DNA of 64,000 nt from Emydura subglobosa (taxonomy: Eukaryota > Chordata > Testudines > Chelidae): the NCBI GenBank assembly GCA_007922225.1, contig ML679954.1, positions 21,641,743 through 21,705,742 of the forward strand, given 5' to 3'. Below the pieces are notes generated by a model. It worked only from the letters and a program-made list of their open reading frames with translations, was not told where the DNA came from and searched no databases. A program made the position numbers and the translations under genes. Positions 24,915 through 38,100 of the stretch are shown here, piece after piece (the first letter of the stretch is position 1; every line of letters starts with the position of its first letter).

Positions 24915-25663
24915 GTCAGAGGATCAGTTGAAATTCAGGCTATAATTTCTAACATCTCCAGGAATCTTCCCTCTGGTAGGAGTGCCCAGGCTCAGGTAGA
25001 GTCCAGAACCACCCCAATAAGTTCTATCTTTTGGACCGGGACGAGCATTGATTTTTGCTCATTTATCAGCAGGCCTAGCACTTGGCAGGTAGTTTGGACA
25101 ATCGCAATGCTGCCCTGGACTTGAGACTTCAACCTGCCCTTGATGAGCCAATCCTCCAGGTAATGAAAAATCTATACCCCTTGCGTCAGAGGTGGGCCAC
25201 AATCACCACGATGCACTTACTGAAAACTCATGGCGCAGGTGAAAGGCCAAAGGGAAGCACAGAGAACTGATAGTGGTGGGTTCCTACCATGAATCATAGG
25301 AACCTCCTATGTACTGGAAAGATCGAGATGTGAAAATAGGCATCTTTTAAGTCGAAGGCGATGTACCAGTCACCCAGAGCCAGCAAAGGAATAATGGTAG
25401 CTAAGGAGACCATACGGAACTTCAACCTCAAGAGGCCTCAACAAGTACCTCAAAAGTCTAAGATAGGCCTCAGCCCTCTTTGCTTTCGGAATTAGAAAGT
25501 ACTGGGAGTTATACCCTCTTCCCCTTAGATCTTCAGGGAACTCTTGTGCCATTTGTATGAGTGCTTGCACCTCCTGGACGAGAAGTTGCTTGTGAGAGGA
25601 GTCCCTGAAGAGGGACGGGGAAGGACAGTGGAAGCAAGGAAAACTGGAGGGTGCATCCGGCAA
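24915..25663 (-). pseudogene. DIRS copy 2 reverse transcriptase, active site altered
   Basis: The N-terminal part reads VQALIQMAQEFPEDLRGRGY then NSQYFLIPKAK (25,663-25,370). Further on, in another frame, 25,151-25,162 encodes YLED within IFHYLEDWLI, where the family has YLDD, and a TAG lies three codons before it. The enzyme is dead by several independent changes. Confidence 0.75.
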
Positions 25664-27328
25664 TTACTGTCCTGAGTACCCAGCAGCTGGATGTTATGGT
25701 AGCCCAGGCAGGGAGGAAAGGGGCTAGGTGAGAAGTAAACAACAGGGAAGCTGGATCCTGGGTTAAAACTGGTAGGTCACCCTCAGGCACGCCTTCAAAA
25801 GATCTGTTTGCCACCATGATGGTGGCAGCTTGAACCCTGCTGGGAGGCAGCTGATGATGAGAGGCCCTCATGCCTCTTATAACCTCTATTCCTTTTCTGT
25901 AAGACTCACTACGGCATTGACCTCCAAAATGCTGCAGCTGTTGAGGTCTGAAATGCCTCCTGGCTGATGACAGGGTGTAAAGGCCAAGAGACCACAGAGT
26001 CGCCCTCAAGTCCTTCATACCATGCAGCCTAGAGTCTCAACAAAGAGGGCCATGCCATCAAAGTGACGGTCCTGGATAGATTCCTGGACTTCCGATGGAA
26101 GGTCCGACAACTGCAACCATTAAGCCCTTCCCATCGACACTGCAGATTCCACGGTCCTGGCTGCAAAGTCTGCTGCATCAGAGGATGTTTGCAGGGATAC
26201 CCAGGCTACTGTCCTTCCCTCCTCCAGGATGGCCTTGAATTCCTGGCTCGAAGGCTCTGTTAGGGAGTCCGCAAACTTTTCCAGTGACTACCAGATATTA
26301 AAGTGGTTCCTACCCAACAGCGCTTGTTGTTAGATACGTGCATTTGTAGGCTTGCAGTAGAATAAACTTTACGCCCAACAAGTCCAATTTTCTACCTCTT
26401 TTTCGGCATGGAGCTCACTTGGCCCTGCCTGTCTCTCTCATTAGCCACTGTGACTACAAGCAATTCTGGGGAGGGGCGGGTGTGCAAATATTCAAAACCT
26501 TTAGCCGGTATATAATACTTCTTTTCCGCCCTTTTTGACGGGGGGGATAAGGAGGGTGAGGTTTGCCACAGTGCCTTGGTGAGTTCCACCACCTCTTCAT
26601 GTATGTGAAGGGCCACTCTGGAGGGAGCTGCTGATGCCAGGATCTCAAATAGCTCATCCACAGGCTCATTCAGTTCCTCTATTCTGAGGATCAACTTGGA
26701 TGCCACTCTTTTTAACAGACCCTGATGGGATCTGAAATCATTCAGTGGGGCTGCTGTGGAGGGTCCTGCTACTGCCTCGACCAGAGATGATGAGGAACAA
26801 GCTGGTAGCTGCGGTGGAGTAGGGTTCTCTTCCCTGGTAGCCCCTCCCGGGCTTGAGGTGGGCAACCTCTTCTTGGTCTGACTCCAATCCAAATGCTCTG
26901 AGATACAGATGATCTCGGTACTGAGGTTCCTGCCACCAGGTAGGCCGGTAGGACTCCCTGGGGGAACCCTCATGGGTTCTAGTATTGCCACGGCCCAGGC
27001 CACTGTCTGAGGCCAGGACCCCATCGGTGGCATTGTAGGGAAGCCAGGTGCTGGGGCTGAGGTCTGTCTTGACTGATGGACTACCTCACCCTCTGAGGTA
27101 GAGGAGCTGCCGTCCAAAGACCAGGGTGGTGCCAACTCCAAAACTCTGACACCATAGTGAGCGTCCCGGAGATCGGTGCAAAGAGCCTGAGCATCGGGCA
27201 TTGCGGGACCAGCTCCTGTCCTTAGGCTTCTTATAAGGACTAGGAGAACGGGCACAAGGTTCCTGGGACCCACACCGGGCATCTGGAGACTGACGGTGGG
27301 AGCCTGACCTCTCGCTGCACTGCTTCAA
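25533..27328 (-). pseudogene. DIRS copy 2 gag-like region
   Basis: The longest open stretch (27,282-26,392, 296 codons) contains a mid-domain LKRVASKLILRIEELNEPVD, then ALWQTSPSLSPPSKRAEKKY and a basic C-terminus. An overlapping frame (27,328-27,086) is Arg/Ser-rich (PSPYKKPKDRSWSRN), as in DIRS gag tails. Frame 26,018-25,533 includes RRHFRPQQLQHF. Confidence 0.7.
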
Positions 27329-27790
27329 AGAGCGGGGCCTTGTGTTAGTCAGGATCCAGGCCTTGTGTCAGTCTATGCACTGGTGAACGGTGCCTGGGAA
27401 ATGGGGACTGTCGTGCAGATCTCAGTGCAGGTTTACCCCTTGACAGCCTTTTACCGCTATGGAGCCTGGTACCGGGGTCGATGCTCACAATGGCAAGGAA
27501 CCCTTTGAGGGTTGTGGGGATTGGCAGCCTGACAAGGGTTTCACCTGGTCTCCTGACCTTTTCTTTTTCTTCTCAGCTGGCAAGCACCCCCTCTCGGAGC
27601 GCAACTTTTTCAGCCTCTTCTTCAGCATCAGAGATGGTGATCAGTGCCAGGAAGGTGGTGCCGGAGGAGCACTGCATACCAAGGCTGTGGTGCTCGACAC
27701 CAAGTCCAAACGGCCAGGATCAGACAACAGCGCGGGAACCGACTCCATGAGAATGGCCTTGAGACAAATGTCACGGTGCTTGATACGCTC

Positions 27791-29902
27791 ATCTGTATTT
27801 TTAACTAAAACGTCTTCATGCGTAACAATGACCACCATCGTCACCAAGGAATATGTCCATAGTAAGTAAGAAGTTTAAACAGAAATCACTTGAGTTTAAC
27901 TCTTCCATGCTTTCAAACAAAACTAAACTCTCAAATGTGTGAAAGAGCGCCTTTATTGATGAAAGCCTTATTAGAAATTAAAACAAAACAAAAAAACCCA
28001 ATCATACATACAAGTCAAACAAAGGTTTACTATATTTCCACCACACCAGCCTTGCACATAAAGTCATACCTGGGGATGGAATGAGGGCTTAGCTCAATGG
28101 ATATTGTTTCATAAAGTTTTAAAGCACCTGAAAAATTAGGATTAGCATGGAATTTCTTCCTGAACAAAGACTATAATATAGCTGGTGCAATGCCTGAACA
28201 AAATGTTTAATACTGCACAAGCAAGTATAGCACCAGTATGTGCTCCACAATAGAGAGAATGTTTTACCAAAGTTTCTTATTGAGAGGGAATGCTGATCTG
28301 AGGTCTAAGGATCACAAGATCTCTACCTTCTACTTCAGCAGTCAGTGGAAACTAGAAATTACCTCAATTGAACCTGTCATTTGAGGATGGAAACTGTACT
28401 GGAGGATCATCTCTGCCTGCTCAGCACTATACTGAAATTTAAGTATTGGGCATTAGGATCTTGGGGCTTGCTTGGTATGAAGTAGGTATAAGTATTACCC
28501 TACAGATTACAGGAGGGGAAAAATGAGGTTTAAGGCTTCATTTTCAGAGGCACTGAACACCTCCAGCTTCCATTTACTTCAAATGACTTGTGTGTATTTA
28601 ACACCTCTGAAAAAGTCAGACTCCAACTGATTTGGGTGAGATTATAAGGCAAGTCCATGGAAAAGCAAGAAACAGGACTCAAGTCTCCTGCCCTGACTAC
28701 CAATTCTCCACTTCAACCAGCAGCACATAATATATTCCCTGAGAACAGAAGAAGAATAAATGCCGTTCTTTCCCAAAAGTCTGCTAGGTTATAAATTGAT
28801 GTGGTTGTCAAGATCTTCCAGACTCAAGTTTCTGATGCTATAAAGGCATCTTCTATCACAAAAAAGTAATTGACCAGACTAGGAGACAATACAAACTGAT
28901 ATGACTGAAGTAGACATCTCAGTGAAATTTTCAGTAAACTGTGGATCCTAACAGATCTCTTCAGTTCTAAGATATTCTTTGGATAGAATAACAAATTGAT
29001 AAATCTGTTGTAGACAGTTATGCAGCAACAGAGGTACTTATCTAAAATATACATAAAAAGAAAATCAAAATGCTTATTTTAAAAGCAGATGCTAGCTAGT
29101 TGGGAACAACCAACAGCATTTATTCTTACTATACAGATGAACAAGTTCCACGCAATTTTTAGTGGAATGACGCAGCAGATATTATGAAATTAATTTATTA
29201 GCAAAATATGACCAACATTCATAAAACGATAATGGAATGATGGAAATATTTCTATTTTAAAATGTCAGTATAAGGATCACTTTTAAATCAAGACATTACT
29301 TCAAAACAAAAAAAATGTACTTAAATACAGAAAATTTTCCTCTAGAAATGGACTATTTCAGGTTGTAACAAAAAAAGAAAGGGCAAGCTTGAAGCTGATA
29401 ATCTAAAAACACAACAGAGCTTTGGAAGGCACTGCTGAATTTAAAGTTATATATAAAAATATACTGATCAGTTTCTTTCATAAATATAAACGTTAGTATG
29501 GGCCCAGATTTTCAGACCTGAGCGCACACAAAATTCCACAAAAATATGGGTCATGGTGCAAAGAACACTGATCAGAACTAGAAGCTTGATTTTGGCTTTT
29601 AATTCTAAGTATTTTTAATAAGTTCACCTGAATTAATAAATCACATTCCAATACATCAGGCAGATAATGGGCTCACTAAACCAAAGACAGAGGGTAGTAC
29701 ATTTGAAGCAACATTATCACACTGAGTTGAATGTAAGTATTTGAATAATAATTAGCAGAAAAATAATATCCACTATTCATTCTTGATTTCTGATATTCCA
29801 TGATTGGGACTCAGAGCTGTTCATAATGTGTTGGGAAAACACAGACCTTCTGAACCATGAATATAGCATGGCACATGGTGGTTAGATATGACAAGGTTAT
29901 TT
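27791..29902 (-). other. GPSM2 intron 1, unannotated stretch
   Basis: AT-rich. A repeat-like CAGAGGCACTGAACACCTCC near 28,547 is followed by its near inverse at 28,600. Nothing else is supported. Confidence 0.6.
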
Positions 29903-30045
29903 ATGTTGCTGTAGCTGCGTTAGTCCCAAGAGGAGAGAGAGAAAGTGGGTGAGGTAATATCTTTTATTGGATCAACTTCTGTTGGTGAAAGAGACACGTT
30001 TTTGAGATTCCACCTGGAGAAGAGCTCTGTGGAGCTCAAAAAATC
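29903..30045 (+). mobile_element. tRNA-type SINE (turtle Cry/PolIII type)
   Basis: CTGTAGCTGCGTTAGTCCCA, then GTGAGGTAATATCTTTTATT and GGATCAACTTCTGTTGGTGA, ending near GAAGAGCTCTGTGGAGCTC. I recognise the block as a common turtle SINE; its 5' part resembles a Pol III promoter region. Confidence 0.75.
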
Positions 30046-30594
30046 ATCTCTTTTGTAAGGCTTGAGGTTGTTTTCAGCTAACAAGTTGTAGGCTGAAACT
30101 CATTTAAATGGCTAATGAGAATACCTGAGCCTCAAGGACAATGGCTAGTGTAAACATCCAATGGCTCAGGAAGCCAGATGTCCTCTTAGTGATTCTAATT
30201 CCAATGAGAACAGCACATTTGCTTTTAGAATTTCTGTTTCACCTGCCACCTATCTGTAAGGACCACCCCCCTTCTTCCTCCACCCTACCCCCACCCCGAG
30301 TGTAGCCTTAGGATCCTTGATGTAAGTAGAGTGATTAAAGTGTCTCTGCATGTATGTAACAACCATTATTACTATTGTTCTCTCCAGATGGGACAATGTC
30401 TGTATTTGTAAGTGAATAGATAAAGAACTTAAAACGTACTATGTAATCGATAAGAAAGCGTATATAATTGTCCACTGTAACACCATGAAGTTGAAGCTGA
30501 TTTATCAGACTTCCCGGTATCATGAATAAACCTCTTCAGTATTGTCTATGCTGCCTAATTCTTGGAGAAAGAATCCTTCGTGCTTTACACTTTC

Positions 30595-30660
30595 ATCAAC
30601 AAAAGTTGGTCCAATAAAAAATATTACCTCATCCACCTTGTCTCTCTCAAGGGTATGTAC
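30595..30660 (-). mobile_element. tRNA-type SINE fragment, inverted
   Basis: AGTTGGTCCAATAAAAAATA then TTACCTCATCCACCTTGTCT is the reverse complement of the centre of the SINE at 29,903-30,045, about 0.6 kb away. Confidence 0.75.
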
Positions 30661-33600
30661 AGTTCTGCATAGCTTTATGGACTACAGGTAAAAGAAAACA
30701 CCACACTAAGAAAGAAAGTGTGATTTCTCTTGGAATTTTTATTTCTATACATTTCTCTGTACCAGTTTAAGAGTTCCAAGTTTACTCTCCTCAGCTGGTT
30801 GGCCGAGAGAGAATAAAAGAGGTATTTTTATTAGTGATCTGATCCTTTGGGAGTTCAACTTGGAACAATGCGTACTTGAAGTCTAATAATTTTTTGTTTT
30901 TTATAATAGTCATCTTCCCTAGCTCTTGGCTTAATTCCACATGTAGCAAATATCTCCAAAATGAAAGACATCTTGAGAACCAATAGGATACTATGGGCTA
31001 ACTGGGAAGAGACTCATTTTGTGGTCACTATTCTTCCAGCAAACAGGTAAGAAGCAGCTCCCTCCAGAGACTAATAAATTATTCTCATATTTGCTTGAAG
31101 GAAAGAGCAGGGGACAAAGGTTCACTAGATAACTACAGAAGGCAAACCCCCCCACACGAGGTGAGAAAGCAGGTTCCACAGAGCTTCTAGCCCCTGTGAA
31201 TGTAGCAGAGAAGCCCCAGCCCAACGGTGCACTGTGCTATCACTGGACCATCAGACCAACCTACATGTTACTAGTGCAAATGTTTTGTACACTGATCTTA
31301 ATTTGCATGGCTTTTTCCCCAGCACTTTTTTTTTTTAAAACATACACCCACAACTTTAGATGGACAAATTTTTACAATACGTAATATGTACTTTATGGAA
31401 CACTACAGACAATCAGAAAAAGACATACTCCTCAGATTGACATTCTAAGACTCCCAAATGCTTTGCATGTTAACTTTGACTACCTATTCCTTGAATAAAA
31501 CAGAGATTTCATCAACCAGCCACTTCACAAGGCTGGAATTTTCATCAGTGTATGGTTATAGGAAAAAACAGGTTTGCTTTTTTTTTTTTTTTTGGTAAGT
31601 CCCACTGAAAGGCCCACTGATGTGTAACAATCCCTGAACTCCTTTTCCCTCTGGGAATAGAAACAAAAGCATCTTGGCAGAATAAGGCTAGGCAAGCACA
31701 CGGTTATTAACTATTCCTACATCTAATCCTAGTTAGTTTTTCCTGAATCTGCAGATATCAAAATTAATAGCCAAAACCAGTTTGCAAAGCTCACTGTGAA
31801 GATGCATTGCAGTATTGCGTTGTTACCTCTTCACAGCCTATCAGCTTCCAGGATGCTTGAGACTCAAGGTGCTTTTATTTCGCTAGCAGTGTCTTCTCTG
31901 ACAGCCCTCAGTACAGTGGAGATTCCCAAAGGAAGGAAGAAGATAGTAGCTACACCACAGATAAGATCTCCTTTAAAAAAAAAATATAGAAACAATTATT
32001 TTTAATAATACAATAATTTGATTCTCAGTCGACTCACTCCCATTGCTGTCTTCCTTTTTCATCTTACATTTCCAACCTTTCTTGCTCCTTCTCTAATGGT
32101 GGAGCAGTGGGGAGTTGAAGGAAGTCAGCTCCTTCCTTTAATTAGTTGATTGTCATAATTAATGGGTATGACGCTACCCGATGAATCAAGAAAGATCTGA
32201 TTCATGAATAGGTGTTCAAAAGTTACTACAATAATTTAAAACACACCATCAAAGATGCAGAGTGTACCTCTTAGGCTGCAGTCTAAGTGTTATTTCATTC
32301 AAGGTATGGGAGCCAAATATTTCTTTTATAGCTTCTCCTCTCCCACAAGAGGAAGAGTGGTCTAGGAGACTGAGGACAAGCACTGGAAACCAAATACTAC
32401 CAAACTGTAATCATGTCTGTGCAAAGTCATTTAACCTCTGTATATCCATTTTACCTAATGTGGATAATGCTTCCTTTTCTCCCTCCCCCGCCTGTTAAGG
32501 ATTCATGATTGCACAGCACTTTGATGACAGAGAATGCTATGCAAATGCCAAGTATTATTCTTAGTATTAGTCAGACATGACCTACCCTCAACACTAATTA
32601 ATATACAGTTTCATTCCTATCTACACAACAATTAGATCAAGTTATTGTATCCACTGCACAAACAAGCAATTCCAGCTTCAGATAATTGCTGCAAGAGCTT
32701 CCTACTACCTCTAGTCAGAAAGAAACTCACCAGTGTTCTTAAAGAATTTCTTCCTTTTCACTTCTGTAAGATGTCTAAAACCACCATCCAAGTAGAAAAG
32801 ATAAAATGTGCATATAAACCAAAAAACTGTGGAGACAATGTCATGGAGGGGTGGGGTGAGGATGCAATACAAAACTTTTCAGTTAATTTAATACTCCATA
32901 TTTAGAGCCAGATTCTGACTGGTTCACAGTGAGTAGTACCTTATTTCACAAGGTGGTTCCATTGCAATGGGAAAGGATTGGAAACAATGGGATCACTTCT
33001 GCAGTAAAGTGGTATTCAGCTGATACTGCAAAACAAGGTGTGGAAGGAAGAGTTCAGGGACCTTGAAGAGAATACTGCAATACAAGTGTCACTTAACATA
33101 CACTCAGAATGGGGCCTTATATGTTGCCAGTTTTACACATATTAAAGTATGGTAAATTCATTGTAACCTCGATCCAACTCCATTTACATTTACTGCAATG
33201 AGATGGATTGGGTCTTATTTGCAGTATTCACTAATGTTAGCTATTTAACTGAAAATGCTTAGTTAGGACATCTGGCAACATGAATACCTAGAACTACATA
33301 GTTTCACTGAAGACACAATTTGCCTGTATAACCTTTGGTAATAGCAATAATGCACATGAAGAGAACCCATTTTAATTCTCATACCCATGGCTGAATATAC
33401 ATAACTGGTAGTTAGTTACAAGAGCCTTCTTGCTGGTTAATTAAGTATATTTAATATAGAAGTCATCGTGAGGATCAAAGATGAACCTCACAATGCCTTT
33501 ATTACAGAGTAACTTTTCAGAGCAGAACTTCTCTTTACTTACAGCACCACAACAGAGTCAATGTTTAGCTCAGAGTCAGCTAGTTTTTGTACTTTTGTAG

Positions 33601-34716
33601 TTCTTCATTATCCTGTGAATAAGTTAGTACAGAGAACTGGGAATAGCCAAGAGGACAAGAAGTAACCTCAAAATATGTTTAGTATATGCAAAGCATCCGT
33701 TTAAGTGCTTAAGTATGGTAGCCCCACTCTACCGCAAAGTAAGAAAGGAACACAAACAGAAGTGCTACCGGTATAATACCATTTTACATCCTTACAATAG
33801 GTTTAGTCAGCAAACTGAAATAGATTAAAAAATATGACAATAATTACTTCTCACAATCGCCCATTGGCATTTTGGTGGGAGGGGAGAGATAAGTGTTTTA
33901 TTGATGAAGTAACAAACCAAGCATAACTGAGGATTTATTCCGCCTCCCCCCAATCAAATCACTCGGATTTTCCCATTTTTGGTTTGGCCAGATCAATCAG
34001 ATCTATAAATATACAACTGGATTGAAAGCCAACACTCTGTAGGCAGTATTCTTCGTAAGCCTCACACAAGTAGGGATTGCATTTGCAATTTTAAAAATTG
34101 CTTCAGCATCATGCGAACTGAACAACCAAGGCAATGCAAGCTGAATGACTTATGCTATTATTGCTCCTATTTTAATGACTGCATTCATTATTTTAAGAAC
34201 AGCTCAAATTATATCCCTACTCCAACCAACCATTTGGTAAGTTTGTTATCAAGATCTAACCTCAAAGTTTGAATATTATCCCAACAAACAAGAAAAGTAA
34301 TCCTGTCTTGCAAATGGCTCTGGACAGACTTCAAGCCTCTCTTATCCAACAGGGAAACTACTCAGTACCCTCAATTTGAGAAATGGAGCATGTTAAATGA
34401 TGTCAAAGAACAGCAGATAGGGAGAGATCAGCATTAAACATTGATTATTTCTGTCCCAAAATGGTCCAGGGTGGATGAGAAGTAACACTGTATATTACAC
34501 AAAAAATATGAAAATCAATACTTTGTACTTAGTTCAGCTACTTCTTGGAACATGGCATTTCTTTTTCAAAGGGGACCTAATAAATCTGTTTTATGCCCCA
34601 AACTTTACTCTTACTTTTTAAAGGGAAAATTATAGAGCACTCTACACTATTTGAAAGAAAAGAGGGACAAAAGAATATATCTTTGGATTTCTGTAAGTTG
34701 ATGTACAGTAATTAGG
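30661..34716 (-). other. GPSM2 intron 1, unannotated stretch
   Basis: AT-rich intron with one MIR fragment and a T run near 31,578. No coding exon with homology seen. Confidence 0.65.
32385..32575 (+). mobile_element. MIR-type SINE fragment
   Basis: CAAAGTCATTTAACCTCTGT then a CCATTTTACC-TAATG-GGATAATG block and GCACAGCACTTTGATGACAG, with the order of a MIR element. Confidence 0.6.
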
Positions 34717-34812
34717 GTAAAAACAACGAGAGTCCTGTAGCACTTTAAAGACTAACAAATTTCTGCAGGCATAAGCTCTCATGGGCTGCAACCCACTACG
34801 TCAGATGCAATT
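34717..34812 (+). mobile_element. SINE fragment
   Basis: AAACAACGAGAGTCCTGTAG, CACTTTAAAGACTAACAAAT, and CATAAGCTCTCATGGGCTGC then ACCCACTACGTCAGATGC. This is the mid-to-3' part of a turtle-type SINE. Confidence 0.75.
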
Positions 34813-34916
34813 AGGGTTGTATTCCTCTGTATAAGTGATACATATATACTAACTAAGGCAAAATTGCACATTACATCTTCATGAAGAGTTACACAGTTGA
34901 GCTACAGATACAGGTC

Positions 34917-35173
34917 AGGTTTACACTATAAACTTACATAGGTATAACGACGTCGCTCAGGGGTGTGAAAAATCCACACCCCGGAACAACAGTTATACTG
35001 ACCTACATCTGGTGTAGATAGCACTGTGTCAATAAGAGGGCTTCCCCCATCAACAAAACTACCACCTCCCGCAGACGTGGATTAACTATGCCAACAGGAG
35101 AAACTGTCATTGGCATGGTAGCATCGTCATTTAAGTGCTACAGTGGCACCACTGCAGCATTTTAAGTGTAGAC
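34917..35173. mobile_element. 'TCTACAC' MITE copy in GPSM2 intron 1
   Basis: It begins AGGTTTACACTATAAACTTA and ends TTTAAGTGTAGACCTCC. Internal CTCAGGGGTGTGAAAAATCC matches the inverse of 41,661-41,767. No coding capacity. Confidence 0.7.
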
Positions 35174-38100
35174 CTCCTCACAGTGTTCAGATTTCACACT
35201 ATACAATGCTGCAGAAAAGACTGCTCAGTCAGAGATTGCGTAAAACAGTCAAGTTGAGGCAAAGAAAACTCATTAAGAATGCCATTTGCTGGTACTTTAA
35301 CTTCCAGGAGTGAGAGTTTAAGAACACAGCTTTGACAGACACTGGATATCATATACACAGCAAAGATCGGCCTATCATCAATATCCATCGTTCCCAAGTT
35401 AACAATAGCATATTATGGTGGAATGAAAAAAAATGCTACACTGGAGAGGAGGTTAGTCTTTCCAAAACTGTGCACTGTCAGTTGAACAGAGTGAACTATA
35501 AAGGACAGGACGAACATGTACTGGAGTAAGTGAAAGCATTTGGGCATTGTTTGCTTTCCACAAGAATAGTTACTGCTAATCTACTCAAACAGAGAAAACA
35601 ACATTTATTTAAACTGCCTTGCCACAAATAGAGAGTGGGAAAAAAAAAAGTCTGACTGTTTCCTTGTGTCCTCCCCCCTCAAACCATCAGTATCCATCTG
35701 TTGTTTCTTTTTTTATACTTAGATTCTAAACTTTTTTGGGCAGGAACTGTCTTTTCGTTCAACGCATAATACAACAGGGTCCTGGTCCACAATTGAGGCT
35801 TGTGGCCATTACAACATGCAAATAATGAATAATACTTATGTGAGATGATATATTATGTTGAAAAAGTTTATTATATAGTTGAATTATAATTTGCTTTCAA
35901 TAAATGTGAACTCTAATGCTGTTGAGGAAGCAGATGTAGATCTGTACACAAGATGCCTAATTACTTTCCCTCATGGCCTCCTTGTTGGGCTGCATTCTGC
36001 CTCTGTTCCCCACCTCCATCTGATTTATCAGATTCATTCTAGCATTAAGCACTGTACAAATATTGCTTGGTCACAACAGAGTCCTCTGTCCTCTCCTATA
36101 ACAAACCCTTGCTTGAAAGATCAGATGCAGAAACACCTGGAGCAATAGTACAAAAAAGCAGAACAAAAGAGCAGCATAACACACTGCAGGTATTGAGAGG
36201 AGTGGAATGCAGTAAATGGGAGACAGCCAAAAAGGATTTTGAGAAACTTTTTGAAGGTTCTTTTTTCAGAACATAATACCAGTTGAAGGTTCATAAGCTG
36301 TGCACACATTGCATGTATGCATCTATTTTTAAGGGTACCACCGAATCCGTGAGCCCTATTCTCCAAACATGATCAGAATTAAGCGTTAGGACACCAGCAC
36401 AAAGTGTTAACAGTAGCTCTGAGCTGCCAGAAGGGTTAAACAGCTTCCCATCCAAGGCCTTCAGTAGTGGGCAGGCGCTCCCCCAGAATTCAAGTACTAG
36501 CTTCCCATCCAAAACTCAGACACCAATAGCTATGGTAATATACCACTGCTCCTCCAGCTATAACGCAAAGTTGATAGAGCAATGCATTTGCAACTGTATG
36601 AAGAGACATGTAGGTAAGCCGTGGAGGAGATCAAGTTGGGAGACCAAGTTTGCCTCAATCTTTCCAAAGTGGTAGAGACAGATCCAATAGTTCAAATTCA
36701 GAGAGAGACCTCAAGTCACTTGATCAGCTATCAAACTACTCAGAAGGTCTCTAAAGCTGCTCTAAGAACACCAATACACTAACAAAACACTGGAACACTA
36801 AAACTGAAGGTGATCAAGTGACGTATACCTCAGAATCCTTCACATCATACTGAATCACTGGAACATGTTACTTAATAAGTAGGTGCTGGTATTTTCTTCC
36901 CTATGGCACCTAAAGCAAGACTAGATTTTAGCCCAAATAGAAACATTAGAAGGGGAATTTTAGCCAGCTCTCACTCAGATATGCAAAAAAATAAGTTTTT
37001 TAAGCTTAGGCAAGAATAGGGTATTTTGGTTGAGCAGAAACGCAGCCTTTATAAATTAAATATGGTCAGTATTCAGATTTTATATGCTGGAAACCTGACC
37101 CTTAGAAGCCAGAAACTTAAAAGGGTATTTACTGAAAACAAAAACAAGGAAACAAAACTGTATTCTGCCACTAATATTACTTACAAGTTTATCAACTAAA
37201 AGGAAAACAAAAACAAAGAACCAAAAATAGTTTATAAGGGAGGGACACTATCAAGCTAATCAGTTTAAAAAAAAAACATTTTCAGATATTACACCTGTTC
37301 CCAAGTTTTGTGGGACTTTGTTCATCTTTTTAAAATATTCTCTTCCATTTATATAGTTCTTTCACAAATAGGAGAATGACTATACAGAGAAAATAGTTCA
37401 CACAAATGTAGAAGTGTCAAATGCAGAGAAAAACACCCTTGAGAAATAATCTCTCTAATCTTTCATTTATATTTATGTTACTCATAAGAATAATAGATAA
37501 ATACCTTTCAGAAAGAAATTTGATTTTAAAATTGACAGTATCCCTTGGGAGTGACACTGAACGTGAACTGTTTAAAAAGAAATTAGAGCAAATTTTAAGT
37601 AATATGTCCTCAATTTTATTTTTCTTTAAAAGCTGTGTCAGGAATTTTTATGTTTACAATCATCTTTCCAGCAAAGAAAAAAATGACAAAGGCACCAGTC
37701 TTGCAAATATTTACATGGGCTTAACTTTAAGAATACAAGCAGTCCAATTAAGAAGACTGATGCTATTCAGGTATTTAAAGATAAATACATATGTGATTTT
37801 AGGATCAGGGCTTAAATGATTATATAGAGGAAAGAGTGAAACTGGCTGAACAACAACTGCTGTCAAATGCACAAAGTAAAACTGACTAATATTGTGACAG
37901 AGGGCCTAGAGGTTACCCATAATTTATATTTCATGGCAAAGGAAAATTGAAACAAAATGTTTAGAAACAAAGAACTGGATAAACTGGGTGCAAACAGACA
38001 GGAGGATCGATGTAAAAGCTGTACTTGAGTTCAGTAGTGAAGCATTTGAAAGGCAAGTAGTAATCATGTAAAAAGGGTTATTTTCTCCCCAATGGGCCAT

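Larger units (their letters stand above)
22545..27790 (-). mobile_element. DIRS-like retrotransposon, copy 2 (5'-truncated, decayed)
   Basis: Leftward order: gag (27,330-25,530), reverse transcriptase (about 25,663-24,915), RNase H (24,913-24,152), tyrosine recombinase (23,652-22,900) and the 3' terminus (22,545-22,860). The terminus GGTTACTTACCTTGTAACTG is inverted at about 22,783-22,815. No 5' inverted terminus is found on the right; similarity fades near 27,790. It differs substantially from copy 1, so it is probably a separate subfamily or an older insertion. It lies in GPSM2 intron 1, sense to the gene. Confidence 0.85.

Noticed and set aside
22545..27790. Endogenous retrovirus
   Set aside because: A tyrosine recombinase, the DLFAT box and inverted termini identify DIRS; no integrase, protease, envelope or LTR is seen.
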